Assembly: GCA_964559175.1 (NCBI GenBank)
Contig: CAZLGT010000025.1
Coordinates: 1 to 64,000, forward strand
From: Mariniphaga sp964559175
Lineage (GTDB): Bacteria; Bacteroidota; Bacteroidia; Bacteroidales; Prolixibacteraceae
Direction of reading: 5' to 3'
Length of the DNA stretch: 64,000 nucleotides
This document shows, piece by piece, positions 53,493-63,586 of the stretch. The notes beneath the pieces are model-generated. The model was not told the DNA's origin. It saw nothing but the letters and a program-made list of their open reading frames with translations, and searched no databases. A program made the translations under genes and the position numbers. How positions within the stretch are numbered: position 1 is the stretch's first letter; each line of letters opens with the position of its first letter.

Positions 53493-54858
53493 AACCCTGA
53501 TTCAGAAATACAATATTCCGGTTCCGCGATATACCAGTTATCCGCCGGCAAATTTTTTCCACCCGGGTTTTCTTCCCGACGATTACCGGAAAGCCATTGA
53601 AGAATCGAACCGCGATTGGCCGCAAAACATCTCTCTGTACGTGCACATTCCGTTTTGTTCCAAAATGTGCCACTTTTGCGGCTGCAATACTCATTTCACG
53701 CGCGACGGGAAAAAAATGAAGCGGTATGTTGAGGCAGTGAAAAAAGAGATTGGAATGGTAAAAAAACTGCTTGACCCTTCCCGCAAAGTTTCACAAATTC
53801 ATTGGGGAGGAGGAACTCCAAACGCTCTTCCGGTGGAACTGATTCGCGAAATTATGGAGGTTATTCACAAGAATTTCTCCTTTTCTGAAAAACCTGAAAT
53901 CGCCATCGAGTGCCATCCGGCCATGCTGGATGAGAATTACACCGCTCAACTGGTGTTGGCCGGGTTTAACCGGTTCAGCCTGGGCATTCAGGATTTTAAA
54001 CAGGAAGTGCTCGACAACGTGAACCGCGATGCGCCGAAAGTGCCGGTAGAAGAAATCATGAGCTGGATAAGAAGTTTCGGGAATGTGGGTGTAAACCTCG
54101 ACTTTATTTACGGCCTGCCATTTCAAAACGAAAAATCGTTTTCCGAAACCATTGAAAAAGCAGTGGAGCTATCTCCCGACCGTCTGGTTACTTTTTCGTA
54201 TGCTCATGTGCCGTGGATAAAAAAGGCACAAAAAATTCTGGAATTCCGCGGCCTTCCCGAGGCCAATGAGAAGTTGTCCATGTTTGAAGCAGGATTCAAA
54301 ATTCTTACAGAAAACGGATATGCCCCCATTGGGCTCGACCACTACGCAAAAGATACCGATGAACTGAGCATTGCACTGAAAAACCGCAATCTGCACCGTA
54401 ATTTTCAGGGTTACTGCACCCGCGAAACCACCGGACAGGTGTATGCTTTTGGCGCCACCGGCATCAGTCAGCTCAAAAGTGTGTATGCGCAAAACGGAAA
54501 AGATACCAATACCTATGTGGAAACGATCAACAGCGGGCATTTTACCATTGAAAAAGGATACCGGCTCAGCCGGGATGAAAAAGTTATCAGGCATGTGATT
54601 ACCGAAATCATGTGCAACGAATACGTTTCGCTGGACGAAACCGCTGCGGCATTCCAACTCACCAAAGACGAGGTAAAAGCAATACTGAAATTTGACCTGT
54701 CGCTGTTTAGCGGCTTAATAAATGACGGTTTGCTGCACATTGAAAAAAGTGACAATTTCAAAGTCACCGGGACCGGCAGGTTTTTTATTCGCAATATTGC
54801 CGCACAGTTCGACCCAAATTTAAGAACAGCGACCCAGCGGTTCTCAAAAGCTTTATAG
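53479..54858 (+). CDS. hemN: Oxygen-independent coproporphyrinogen III oxidase
   Basis: A 459-residue radical SAM enzyme that decarboxylates coproporphyrinogen III to protoporphyrinogen IX. The motif is VHIPFCSKMCHFCGCNTHF with cysteines at about residues 60, 64, 67 and a fourth at 69, as in true HemN. Further HemN features are IHWGGGTPNALP, FYGLP-type DFIYGLPFQNE and the C-terminal RFFIRNIAAQFD. It differs from HemW by this fourth Cys and its length. This fits anaerobic heme synthesis. Confidence 0.93.
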   Translation: MKIPETLIQKYNIPVPRYTSYPPANFFHPGFLPDDYRKAIEESNRDWPQNISLYVHIPFCSKMCHFCGCNTHFTRDGKKMKRYVEAVKKEIGMVKKLLDPSRKVSQIHWGGGTPNALPVELIREIMEVIHKNFSFSEKPEIAIECHPAMLDENYTAQLVLAGFNRFSLGIQDFKQEVLDNVNRDAPKVPVEEIMSWIRSFGNVGVNLDFIYGLPFQNEKSFSETIEKAVELSPDRLVTFSYAHVPWIKKAQKILEFRGLPEANEKLSMFEAGFKILTENGYAPIGLDHYAKDTDELSIALKNRNLHRNFQGYCTRETTGQVYAFGATGISQLKSVYAQNGKDTNTYVETINSGHFTIEKGYRLSRDEKVIRHVITEIMCNEYVSLDETAAAFQLTKDEVKAILKFDLSLFSGLINDGLLHIEKSDNFKVTGTGRFFIRNIAAQFDPNLRTATQRFSKAL

Positions 54859-54862
54859 CAGA

Positions 54863-56227
54863 ATGATGAAAAAAACAAAAATTAAAACAGCCATTGTGGG
54901 GGCAGGACTAACCGGACTGACCACTGCGTTTTACCTGAAAAAAGCCGGAATTGAGGTTGAAATATTTGAAAAGGACGACCACTCCGGAGGGGTCATTCAA
55001 ACGCATCATGAAAACGGGTTCACTTACGAGTCGGGGCCCAACACCGGCATGTTGTCGCGCCCCGAAGTGGTTGAACTGCTCGGGGAGCTGAAAGACGACT
55101 GCACCCTTGAAGTGGCCGACGAAGCAGCCAAAGCCCGCTGGATTTGGAAAGGGAAAAAATGGAACCCGCTCCCCTCGGGGCTTACAAGCGGCATTTCCAC
55201 ATCGCTTTTTACTTTTCCCGATAAGTTGCGCCTGCTGGGAGAACCTTTCCGCAAAAAGGGAGAAAACCCCAACGAAACACTGGCCGGTTTGGTGTTGCGG
55301 CGCATGGGAAAAAGCTTTCTCCATTACGCCATCGATCCGTTTATTCTGGGAATCTACTCGGGCGATCCGGCCCGGCTGGTTACAAAGTATGCATTCCCGA
55401 AACTTTACCGGCTGGAACAGGACTACGGCAGTTTTATAAAAGGTGCCGTGAAAAAAGCAAAAGAGCCCAAAACCGAACGCGAAAAAAAAGCAACCAAAGA
55501 AATTTTTTCTGTGGCTGGCGGATTGAGCAACCTTATCCAAGCCCTCGAAAAGCACATCGGGAAAGAAAATATCCACCTGAACTGCAAAAACCTCTCTTTT
55601 CAGCAAAACGAAAACGGATTCTCAACGAAACACAGCGACCATGTTTTCAGCCACGTTGTTTCCACCACCGGCGGATTTGCATTGGAACAGCTCTTCCCGT
55701 TCATTGACGAAAATCAGCTGAAGCCTGTGCTCGAAATGGAATATTCCAAAGTGGTGCAGGTTACACTGGGATTTCACAACTGGGAAGGAATCCCTCTCCG
55801 TGCATTTGGCGGACTGGTTCCTTCTGTTGAACAACGCCGCATTTTGGGTGTTTTATTCCTTTCCTCGTTCCTGAAAAACAGAGCGCCCGAAAAAGGTGCA
55901 TTGCTTTCGGTATTTCTGGGAGGGATTCGAAAACCGGAGATATTTGAACTGCCCGACGATGAAATTATGGGGATGGTTAAAGAGGAACTAACTGAAATGA
56001 TGCAACTGAAAAAATGGATGCCCAACCTTGTAAAAATCTTCCGGTACCGGCACGCCATACCTCAGTACGGGGTGGAATCGGAAGAAAAGCTGAAAGCCAT
56101 TTCGCGGCTCGAAAAAGAATTTCCGGGTCTGGTGCTGGCCGGAAACATTCGCGACGGAATTGGTATTGCCGATCGCATTAAACAGGGCAGAACAGTGGCT
56201 TCAGAAATAATTGATTCAATAACATGA
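54863..56227 (+). CDS. hemY: Protoporphyrinogen oxidase
   Basis: A 454-residue FAD flavoprotein of the HemG/HemY (PPOX) type. The dinucleotide-binding motif IVGAGLTGLTTAFYLKKAG is at residues 10-28, then FEKDDHSGGVIQT. The conserved GPNTGMLSRPEVVEL and the C-terminal VLAGNIRDGIGIADRI segment bind FAD. It removes six electrons from protoporphyrinogen IX. In anaerobic Bacteroidota the electron acceptor is uncertain. It lies between hemN (four-base gap) and hemH (ATGA overlap). Confidence 0.9.
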   Translation: MMKKTKIKTAIVGAGLTGLTTAFYLKKAGIEVEIFEKDDHSGGVIQTHHENGFTYESGPNTGMLSRPEVVELLGELKDDCTLEVADEAAKARWIWKGKKWNPLPSGLTSGISTSLFTFPDKLRLLGEPFRKKGENPNETLAGLVLRRMGKSFLHYAIDPFILGIYSGDPARLVTKYAFPKLYRLEQDYGSFIKGAVKKAKEPKTEREKKATKEIFSVAGGLSNLIQALEKHIGKENIHLNCKNLSFQQNENGFSTKHSDHVFSHVVSTTGGFALEQLFPFIDENQLKPVLEMEYSKVVQVTLGFHNWEGIPLRAFGGLVPSVEQRRILGVLFLSSFLKNRAPEKGALLSVFLGGIRKPEIFELPDDEIMGMVKEELTEMMQLKKWMPNLVKIFRYRHAIPQYGVESEEKLKAISRLEKEFPGLVLAGNIRDGIGIADRIKQGRTVASEIIDSIT

Positions 56228-57240
56228 AGAGCAAAAAAACAGCCGTATTACTAATGAATGTTGGCAGCCCCGACGAGCCAAAAATTGGCGCTGTATGGCG
56301 GTATCTCACCGAATTTTTAAACGATAAGCGGGTGATTGACCTTCCCTGGTTGCTTCGTAAATTTCTGGTGAATTTCATCATAATCCCTTTCCGGGTGAAG
56401 AATTCAACACGGCTGTATAAGTTGCTCTGGACCGAAAAAGGTTCTCCCCTTATTTTTCATTCTTACGAAATGAAACAAAAACTTCAGACAAAACTGGGCA
56501 ACAATTTTGAAGTTTTTGTGGCCATGCGTTACCAAAACCCCGACTATAAAAGGGTTGTCGGGCAAATTCAGGCGCAGGGCTTTAAAAAACTGGTGTTATT
56601 TCCCCTTTATCCTCACCATGCCATGTCAACCACCGAAACCACCGTGGAGGCTGTTAAACAGGAGTTGAAAAAACTTCGGGCTGAAACCGAATTAAAAGTG
56701 GTGGACCAGTTTTACGACCATCCGCAGTTTATTCAGGCTTTTGCCGAACAGGGCCGGAAATATGATCTTACGAAATACGACCATGTGGTTTTTTCCTATC
56801 ACGGGCTTCCCAACCGGCAGCTCGAAAAAAGTCACCCGGGTATTCGGGTGGAACAGTGTTCCTGTCAGCAATCCATTCCCGAATATGGCCGGCGTTGTTA
56901 CCGAGCCACCTGCTTTGCCACCACCCGGCTGCTGGCAAAGGAGCTTGGCCTGCAAACAGGCGAATACTCCGTGGGATTTCAGTCGCGCCTCGATAAAAAC
57001 TGGATGGAACCTTTTACCGACGACCTCCTTTTGGAGAAACTGAGGGAAGGGAAAAAGCGCATCCTGGTTTTTGCACCGGCCTTTGTAACCGACTGCCTGG
57101 AAACGATTATCGAAATTGGAGATGAATACCGCGAAATGTTTCTGGAAGCCGGCGGAGAAAAATTGCAACTGGTGGAAAGCCTGAATGCCGGAGAAAACTG
57201 GATTGGTGCAATGGCAACTCTTGTGCGGGAAACGTGTTGA
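56224..57240 (+). CDS. hemH: Ferrochelatase
   Basis: A 338-residue enzyme that inserts Fe2+ into protoporphyrin IX. Family landmarks are AVLLMNVGSPDEPK at the start, PLYPHHAMSTTETTVEAV, VVFSYHGLPNRQLEK (active-site His) and GFQSRLDKNWMEP, followed by PAFVTDCLETIIEIGDEYRE. It is the last gene of the cluster and converges on a barrel-like protein gene. Confidence 0.94.
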   Translation: MKSKKTAVLLMNVGSPDEPKIGAVWRYLTEFLNDKRVIDLPWLLRKFLVNFIIIPFRVKNSTRLYKLLWTEKGSPLIFHSYEMKQKLQTKLGNNFEVFVAMRYQNPDYKRVVGQIQAQGFKKLVLFPLYPHHAMSTTETTVEAVKQELKKLRAETELKVVDQFYDHPQFIQAFAEQGRKYDLTKYDHVVFSYHGLPNRQLEKSHPGIRVEQCSCQQSIPEYGRRCYRATCFATTRLLAKELGLQTGEYSVGFQSRLDKNWMEPFTDDLLLEKLREGKKRILVFAPAFVTDCLETIIEIGDEYREMFLEAGGEKLQLVESLNAGENWIGAMATLVRETC

Positions 57241-57254
57241 AGTTCATAAGTGAC

Positions 57255-58193
57255 CTACATCCCGAAGGTTTTTGAAACAATAAATGTAAATCCCACGCCG
57301 GCGCCCAGTTGCGTGCCGTTAAAATGCTGGTAAACAGGAACATCAACCATGCCCGAAAGGTACCATTCGTCCATCAGGACGTAGTTGAGCTGAGGCGCCA
57401 CAAAAAACAATATGCTTCCCGAAGACTCCTTCTTCTTTCCTTCCACTGTGTCGTGAGCGCGAATTTCGTTGCGGATTTGCAAAATGGCTGTCCAGTTGTC
57501 TTTAAAAACAGGCTGCCGCAGGTGTTTCGAAATGTAGAGAGAGTTGTAAACCGATGTGCCCAGCCGGTAATCTTCTTTGTTGGCTGCATGTGTTTCAACA
57601 CGATTGGTGAAAAAGTAGCGCATGCCCGTGCCCGACTGTTCTTTCACCAGCGAAGTACTGAAAACCGCCCCGAAAGCCCCGATGGTTGGCTGTACCTCCA
57701 CCGGCAGTTTCACATTGTTTTCCGACCACTGCAATTCACGCGAGAAGGGGATTTTTACCCCAGCCGAACCGGTGATGTAAAAACGGTTGAAATGGTCGGT
57801 TAGGAGACTGTGTTTGGCCAGCACGACTGTATTTGCCAGCCCTTTTCCGGTGAGCGAATAAGCCGGGTCGGTGTTGTAATCCTGTGTTTTGTTGAAGAAA
57901 TAACCCGATTCCACTTCCAGGGTAAGCTGGTTGGTGAGACCGTAGCTTCCAATGAGCGAAAGGTAGTTGTAATGAGCCCTGCTGATGAGGTCAAAATCAG
58001 AACGGTTGCCTCCCTCATAATACTGGTTTCCCTGTCCGAATTTATAAAAAGAAATTACCCGCACCGTACCTTTCTCCAGCACCAGAAGGTTGTCGGTTCC
58101 CCCCACCGGATTTACCGACGACAGGCACTGCGCTTTTGTGTACCAGATGCAGCAAAATACGCCAGCTATCAGCAGTATCCACTTTTTATTCAT
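57255..58193 (-). CDS. Outer-membrane barrel-like protein
   Basis: A 312-residue protein with a signal peptide (from MNKKWILLIAGVFCCIW). The mature part alternates hydrophobic and polar residues in strands (YNYLSLIGSYGLTNQLTLEVE, YITGSAGVKIPFSR, WYLSGMVDVPVYQHF, GAGVGFTFIVSKTFG) and has the layout of transporter-type porins of unknown function. It overlaps the upstream small lipoprotein by eight bases. It is the last gene of a three-gene minus-strand unit. Confidence 0.72.
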   Translation of the reverse strand: MNKKWILLIAGVFCCIWYTKAQCLSSVNPVGGTDNLLVLEKGTVRVISFYKFGQGNQYYEGGNRSDFDLISRAHYNYLSLIGSYGLTNQLTLEVESGYFFNKTQDYNTDPAYSLTGKGLANTVVLAKHSLLTDHFNRFYITGSAGVKIPFSRELQWSENNVKLPVEVQPTIGAFGAVFSTSLVKEQSGTGMRYFFTNRVETHAANKEDYRLGTSVYNSLYISKHLRQPVFKDNWTAILQIRNEIRAHDTVEGKKKESSGSILFFVAPQLNYVLMDEWYLSGMVDVPVYQHFNGTQLGAGVGFTFIVSKTFGM

Positions 58194-58536
58194 ACACAAC
58201 AATATCTATGGTTTTGGTTTCTTCCTGAGTGCTCCCGCTGGAGATGCGGCACGAAATCCGGTTTGTTCCCACTCCGCAGGGCGATGCAGCATAGGTTATT
58301 TCGGCGCCCGAGCCCAGAATGTCGCCAAAAGGGCTTGCCGACCAGTAATATTCCAGCCGGTTTCCGGTTGCCGTTGCCTTTACTTTTACTGTTTCGCCCG
58401 GAGCAATGGTATCTTTTTCAGCCACCAGCGACTGAAATACCAGTTCACCCGGCTCGTCGGGTTCGTCCTTGCTGCAACTGCCTGCCCAAATCGGGGCCAG
58501 CAACACAAAAAAGAGCGTAATTACTTTGTAGTTCAT
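58186..58536 (-). CDS. Small Ig-like lipoprotein
   Basis: A 116-residue protein from the Met at 58536, with a lipoprotein signal ending in a lipobox AGSC. The mature domain (ITAPGE-type IAPGETVKVKATATGN, then LEYYWSAS and CGVGTNRISCRISSG) looks like a single PKD/Ig-like domain and contains two cysteines that may bond. It lies between the FISUMP lipoprotein and the barrel protein in one operon. A binding or adhesive role is possible. Confidence 0.72.
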   Translation of the reverse strand: MNYKVITLFFVLLAPIWAGSCSKDEPDEPGELVFQSLVAEKDTIAPGETVKVKATATGNRLEYYWSASPFGDILGSGAEITYAASPCGVGTNRISCRISSGSTQEETKTIDIVVYE

Positions 58537-58549
58537 CATATTAGTTGTA

Positions 58550-59455
58550 TTAATCATCTTTTACGCACCTCACGGAAAAACCGTAGCTTTTGGGAAATGT
58601 ATTCCAGCGACCCACTGCCGTGGAATAGGCATCGAGGCAGCGACGCCATGCCAGAGTGCCGGTATATTCGGTTGAAGTCCACATGTATTCCATCCGTCCC
58701 ATCAGGCTGAAGCCTCCGCTTGAAGACCGTCTTCCTGCAAGCTGGGCTTCGTAACCGGATTCACCGCCGTCCAGCATCATGGTACCTACCGGCGAACCGC
58801 GCCAGGTATTTACCATATTGGCTTCGGCTTGTGTCATGCCCAGCGCCTTTTCCAGTTGCTTCCATTCATCGTCGGAAGGCAGGTGCCAGCCATCGGGACA
58901 AATTCCCTGTGCTCCCTCCTCTTTCGATCCGTTCATGGCCACATCCCATGTGTATAACAGGCCGTATTTTGCAATGGAATCTTCGTTGTCAATGTAGGCA
59001 TACCCGCTAATGGCCGAACCGTCGGGCGTATGGGTTACGCGCAGGTTTTCCTGTATCCAGGTCTGTTCGCCAATTTCAATAATGTTGTAGATGTTCCCGA
59101 CCACATCCATCACACCCTCAAGGGCAGGCTGTGTTACCACAAAAGTGTCGGTTACCGATTGCGGCGCCTGGTCTGTTACAGCCACATTGTAAATCCCTGC
59201 CTGAATTCCGGTGAGGTCTTTGGTGGTGTCTCCGGTTGACCACAGAAATGCATAGGGCTCCAATCCTCCCGTAACCGTCAACTTGATGCTGCCATCACTG
59301 CCTCCATATTCCGACACATGCTTTATTTCTGCTGTTAGCTCCAAAGGCGGAACCGATTCCTCATTTTCGCAACTCAAAAAAAGAAGAACTGCCAGAGAAA
59401 GAAAAAGAACCCAGGCTGTTTTCTTTATAATCAAAACTTTATAACTTTTGTTCAT
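58550..59455 (-). CDS. Lipoprotein with SprB repeat and FISUMP domain
   Basis: A 301-residue lipoprotein from the Met at 59455; the longer frame upstream is AT-rich and unlikely. A lipobox LFLSC ends the signal. Next is a SprB repeat (about residues 40-90: GSDGSIKLTVTGGLEPYAFLW, LTGIQAGIYNVAVTD). A Fibrobacter succinogenes major paralogous domain follows, with IGEQTWIQENLRVTH, GLLYTWDVAMNG, CPDGWHLPSDDEW and a final YGFSVRCVKDD. Both domains are common on Bacteroidota surface proteins. Confidence 0.88.
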   Translation of the reverse strand: MNKSYKVLIIKKTAWVLFLSLAVLLFLSCENEESVPPLELTAEIKHVSEYGGSDGSIKLTVTGGLEPYAFLWSTGDTTKDLTGIQAGIYNVAVTDQAPQSVTDTFVVTQPALEGVMDVVGNIYNIIEIGEQTWIQENLRVTHTPDGSAISGYAYIDNEDSIAKYGLLYTWDVAMNGSKEEGAQGICPDGWHLPSDDEWKQLEKALGMTQAEANMVNTWRGSPVGTMMLDGGESGYEAQLAGRRSSSGGFSLMGRMEYMWTSTEYTGTLAWRRCLDAYSTAVGRWNTFPKSYGFSVRCVKDD

Positions 59456-59731
59456 ATTTTGACTATGTATATATTTCAAATTCATATTTTTAATAATATT
59501 CAAAATTATAAAAATACGGAATGATTTAAAATGATTTCGCCCATAAAATGTTGAAATTCCGGTTGGCATAATCGCATTATTACAACACAGCTTCATCTTT
59601 TTTCTTTATTCGAGCCACAATAAAAAATCGTCTTATTCATACTATTAAAATTGTTTGTTTTCAGCGGTATAGTATGGAACTCGCATGTAGTTTAATACTC
59701 TTCTTGGGTGTAAATTTTTTACATGCTCGTT

Positions 59732-60976
59732 TCATATCTTTTTTACAAATCGGTCCATTACAAACCTGGCCGATAGTCCATGAATGAAAACGGAAAAGAT
59801 GATAACAACCACTGTCAGGGCAAGCACCTCGCGTGCCTGTTCGAAACGGGCATGGTAAAAAGCATACAGCAGGTAATAAATGGACCCGATTCCGCGGATT
59901 CCATAGAAGGAGATGATTTGTTTTTTTACTCCGGAGAGCCGTGTTCCAAGTAAACCTGTTAAACCCGATATTGGTCTTATTATAAGTAAAATAACCAATG
60001 ATGCCGGAATCATGTACCATTGAAAATCAGTTAAAAAATCGTGGCTGATATATATACCTGCCACCGTGAATAAAACAGCCACAAGAATTCGTTCCATTTC
60101 TTCTGAAAAATCGTGCAGAACATCCAGATATTCATGGGTACTTTCCTGGTAACGGAAAGTACAGGCAGCCACAAAAACAGTAATAAAACCGTAAGAATGA
60201 ACTATTTCTGCCAGTCCATAAGGTAAAAGAGTGAGGCTTAGGGAGAGCAATCCGGTCGAAATCACCGAACTGTGGGTTTTAGGATATGGCAGCCAGTACA
60301 TAATTTTTGCCAGCAGCCATCCTGAACCGATACCGATAAGTGTGCCAACAATTATTTTATAGAAAAAATCGGTGAACAGCCAGTCGGTAAACCACAACGA
60401 AGGATGTGCTCCCACAAGCGCCATGGCAATGGCCATATTGGTAAACGGAAAGGCCAGCCCGTCGTTCAGTCCGGCTTCGGTGGTGAGTGCCAGCCGTGCA
60501 CTCGATGAATCGTCCTGATGTGGAGGTGTGGTTTGAATATCCGAAGCCAAAACGGGATCAGTAGGTGAAATTACCGCACCCAGTAGCATGGCTGTGGCGG
60601 GTGCAAAACCAAGCATCCACCAGCCGAAAAACGCAATTAAGGCAATAGTCAGTGGCATGGTTATCAGCAGCAACCTCGAAGCGTAACGCCAGGTTTCCCA
60701 GGCAAAGGGCTTTTTTAACTTCAGTCCGGCGGCGGTGAGTGAAATAATAACCCCCAGTTCAGTCAGCCTTTTGCCCAGATAAGGACTTTCGGCCAGGTGC
60801 GGGAGTGTGCTCTCCTTAAAAAACACAAAAACACCTACTGCCAAAATGAGGTAAACGATGGGCGCAGTTATCAAATGTTTCGATAAAATGCGGGGTAAAA
60901 TGGTGGCAACAAGGATTACAAATCCCAGATAAAAAAGGATGAAGTCATAATTATCAGGTAACTGCAGATTAATCAT
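59732..60976 (-). CDS. CPA1-type Na+(K+)/H+ antiporter
   Basis: A 414-residue inner-membrane antiporter with about 12 helices. The ion-translocation motifs are AVISPTDPVLASDIQ (about residues 134-148) and EAGLNDGLAFPFTNMAIA (about 166-183), as in NhaP/CPA1 proteins. It exchanges cations for protons for pH and salt balance. It is followed by no gene in its operon. The 276 bases downstream to the FISUMP gene hold no other visible feature. Confidence 0.9.
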   Translation of the reverse strand: MINLQLPDNYDFILFYLGFVILVATILPRILSKHLITAPIVYLILAVGVFVFFKESTLPHLAESPYLGKRLTELGVIISLTAAGLKLKKPFAWETWRYASRLLLITMPLTIALIAFFGWWMLGFAPATAMLLGAVISPTDPVLASDIQTTPPHQDDSSSARLALTTEAGLNDGLAFPFTNMAIAMALVGAHPSLWFTDWLFTDFFYKIIVGTLIGIGSGWLLAKIMYWLPYPKTHSSVISTGLLSLSLTLLPYGLAEIVHSYGFITVFVAACTFRYQESTHEYLDVLHDFSEEMERILVAVLFTVAGIYISHDFLTDFQWYMIPASLVILLIIRPISGLTGLLGTRLSGVKKQIISFYGIRGIGSIYYLLYAFYHARFEQAREVLALTVVVIIFSVFIHGLSARFVMDRFVKKI

Positions 60977-61117
60977 TTTCGGTAAATAAATAATTTAACC
61001 ATTAGGTTTTGGCCTCTAAAGTTAACACATGGAAGGTTTTCAATCCTTTTTTTTCAGATTAAATTTTCTACATTTATACTTTGAAAAATTAGATGAATCA
61101 AATTTAAACCCATTCTC

Positions 61118-62655
<1,538 letters not shown>

Positions 62656-62656
<1 letters not shown>

Positions 62657-62712
62657 AGAAGGTGGCAGTTTGCCCTGTGGAATCCGACGAGGGAGGAAAT
62701 TCCGACAGGGTT
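62656..62712. repeat. 57-bp hairpin repeat, copy A
   Basis: Matches copy B (63425-63481) at 51 of 57 positions without gaps, in the same orientation. It contains an imperfect inverted repeat: CCCTGT-GGAAT near the left end and ATTCCGACAGGG near the right end. It begins at the last base of the comM stop codon. The pair brackets the ORF6N gene. Confidence 0.85.
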
Positions 62713-62841
62713 GGCAGTGGCAGTTGGCAGAATAGGCGCAAATTACAAATTAGCGCCAGCAGGTGAATTGAAGAGAATATAATTTGTGAGGAAAAGCAAA
62801 GGAAATAAAATTCAAACGACAAAATATCTGATTACCAAGAA

Positions 62842-63390
62842 ATGAAAAAAATCAACAAGTCTGAATTATTATTGCCACATGAACAGATAATATATAAAAT
62901 ATTTCTGATAAGAGGAGAAAAGGTAATGCTCGACAAGGATTTGGCAGAACTTTTTGATGTAAAGGCAATTCGTTTGCGGGAACAGGTTAGACGAAATAAA
63001 GATAAATTCCCCGAAAATTTTATGTTTCAATTAACGGAACAAGAAGTTGAAATTATGGTATCGCAAAATGCGATACCTTCAAAACAGCATTTGGGTGGTT
63101 CTTTGCCAATGGTTTTTACCGAACACGGGGTTCTCCAATTGGCGAATGTATTAAAAAGCGGAAAAGCTACCCAGGTTAGTATAAAAATTATCGAAGTTTT
63201 TGTTAAAATGCGTACCATGTTGATGGACACTTTAACATTAAAACTTGATATCGAAGAAATAAAAAAGAAACTTCAAAGTCAGGATAAAAATATAGAATTG
63301 CTTTTCAGTTATTTGGACGAATTAATTGAAAAAAAGGAGAATCCTCCGCCACGTAAGCAGATAGGTTTTAAGTTGAGTGAAGGTGATTAA
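62842..63390 (+). CDS. ORF6N domain protein
   Basis: A 182-residue protein. The N-terminal ORF6N (KilA-N-related) domain, about residues 10-100, has KVMLDKDLAELFDVKAIRL, VRRNKDKFPENFMFQLTEQE and GGSLPMVFTEHGVLQLANVL. A coiled-coil tail at about 120-165 follows. Such proteins occur in phages and mobile elements and scattered on Bacteroidota chromosomes, and probably bind DNA. It has no partner gene and is bracketed by two copies of a 57-bp repeat, suggesting it moved in as a unit. Confidence 0.87.
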   Translation: MKKINKSELLLPHEQIIYKIFLIRGEKVMLDKDLAELFDVKAIRLREQVRRNKDKFPENFMFQLTEQEVEIMVSQNAIPSKQHLGGSLPMVFTEHGVLQLANVLKSGKATQVSIKIIEVFVKMRTMLMDTLTLKLDIEEIKKKLQSQDKNIELLFSYLDELIEKKENPPPRKQIGFKLSEGD

Positions 63391-63424
63391 TCCGGAATTT
63401 GGGCAGGGAAAACCAGGAAAAGTA

Positions 63425-63481
63425 AAGAAGTTGGCAGCCTGCCCTATGGAATCCGACGAGAGAGAAAATTCCGACAGGGTT
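63425..63481. repeat. 57-bp hairpin repeat, copy B
   Basis: Same orientation as copy A and 51 of 57 positions identical. It keeps the inverted ends with one extra mismatch (CCCTAT instead of CCCTGT). It lies 34 bases after the ORF6N stop. Confidence 0.85.
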
Positions 63482-63586
63482 TTCTTTCGTAGATAAGCTT
63501 CATTTTCTACTCCATCAAAAAAAATCCCCAAAAAATGTAACTTTCCTTTTTTTGCCTGACTAAATAGTCAAAAAACCGGATTAAAA

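Noticed and set aside
59661..60020. 119-codon minus-strand frame at the end of the antiporter
   Set aside because: Overlaps the antiporter C-terminus out of frame and matches no family.
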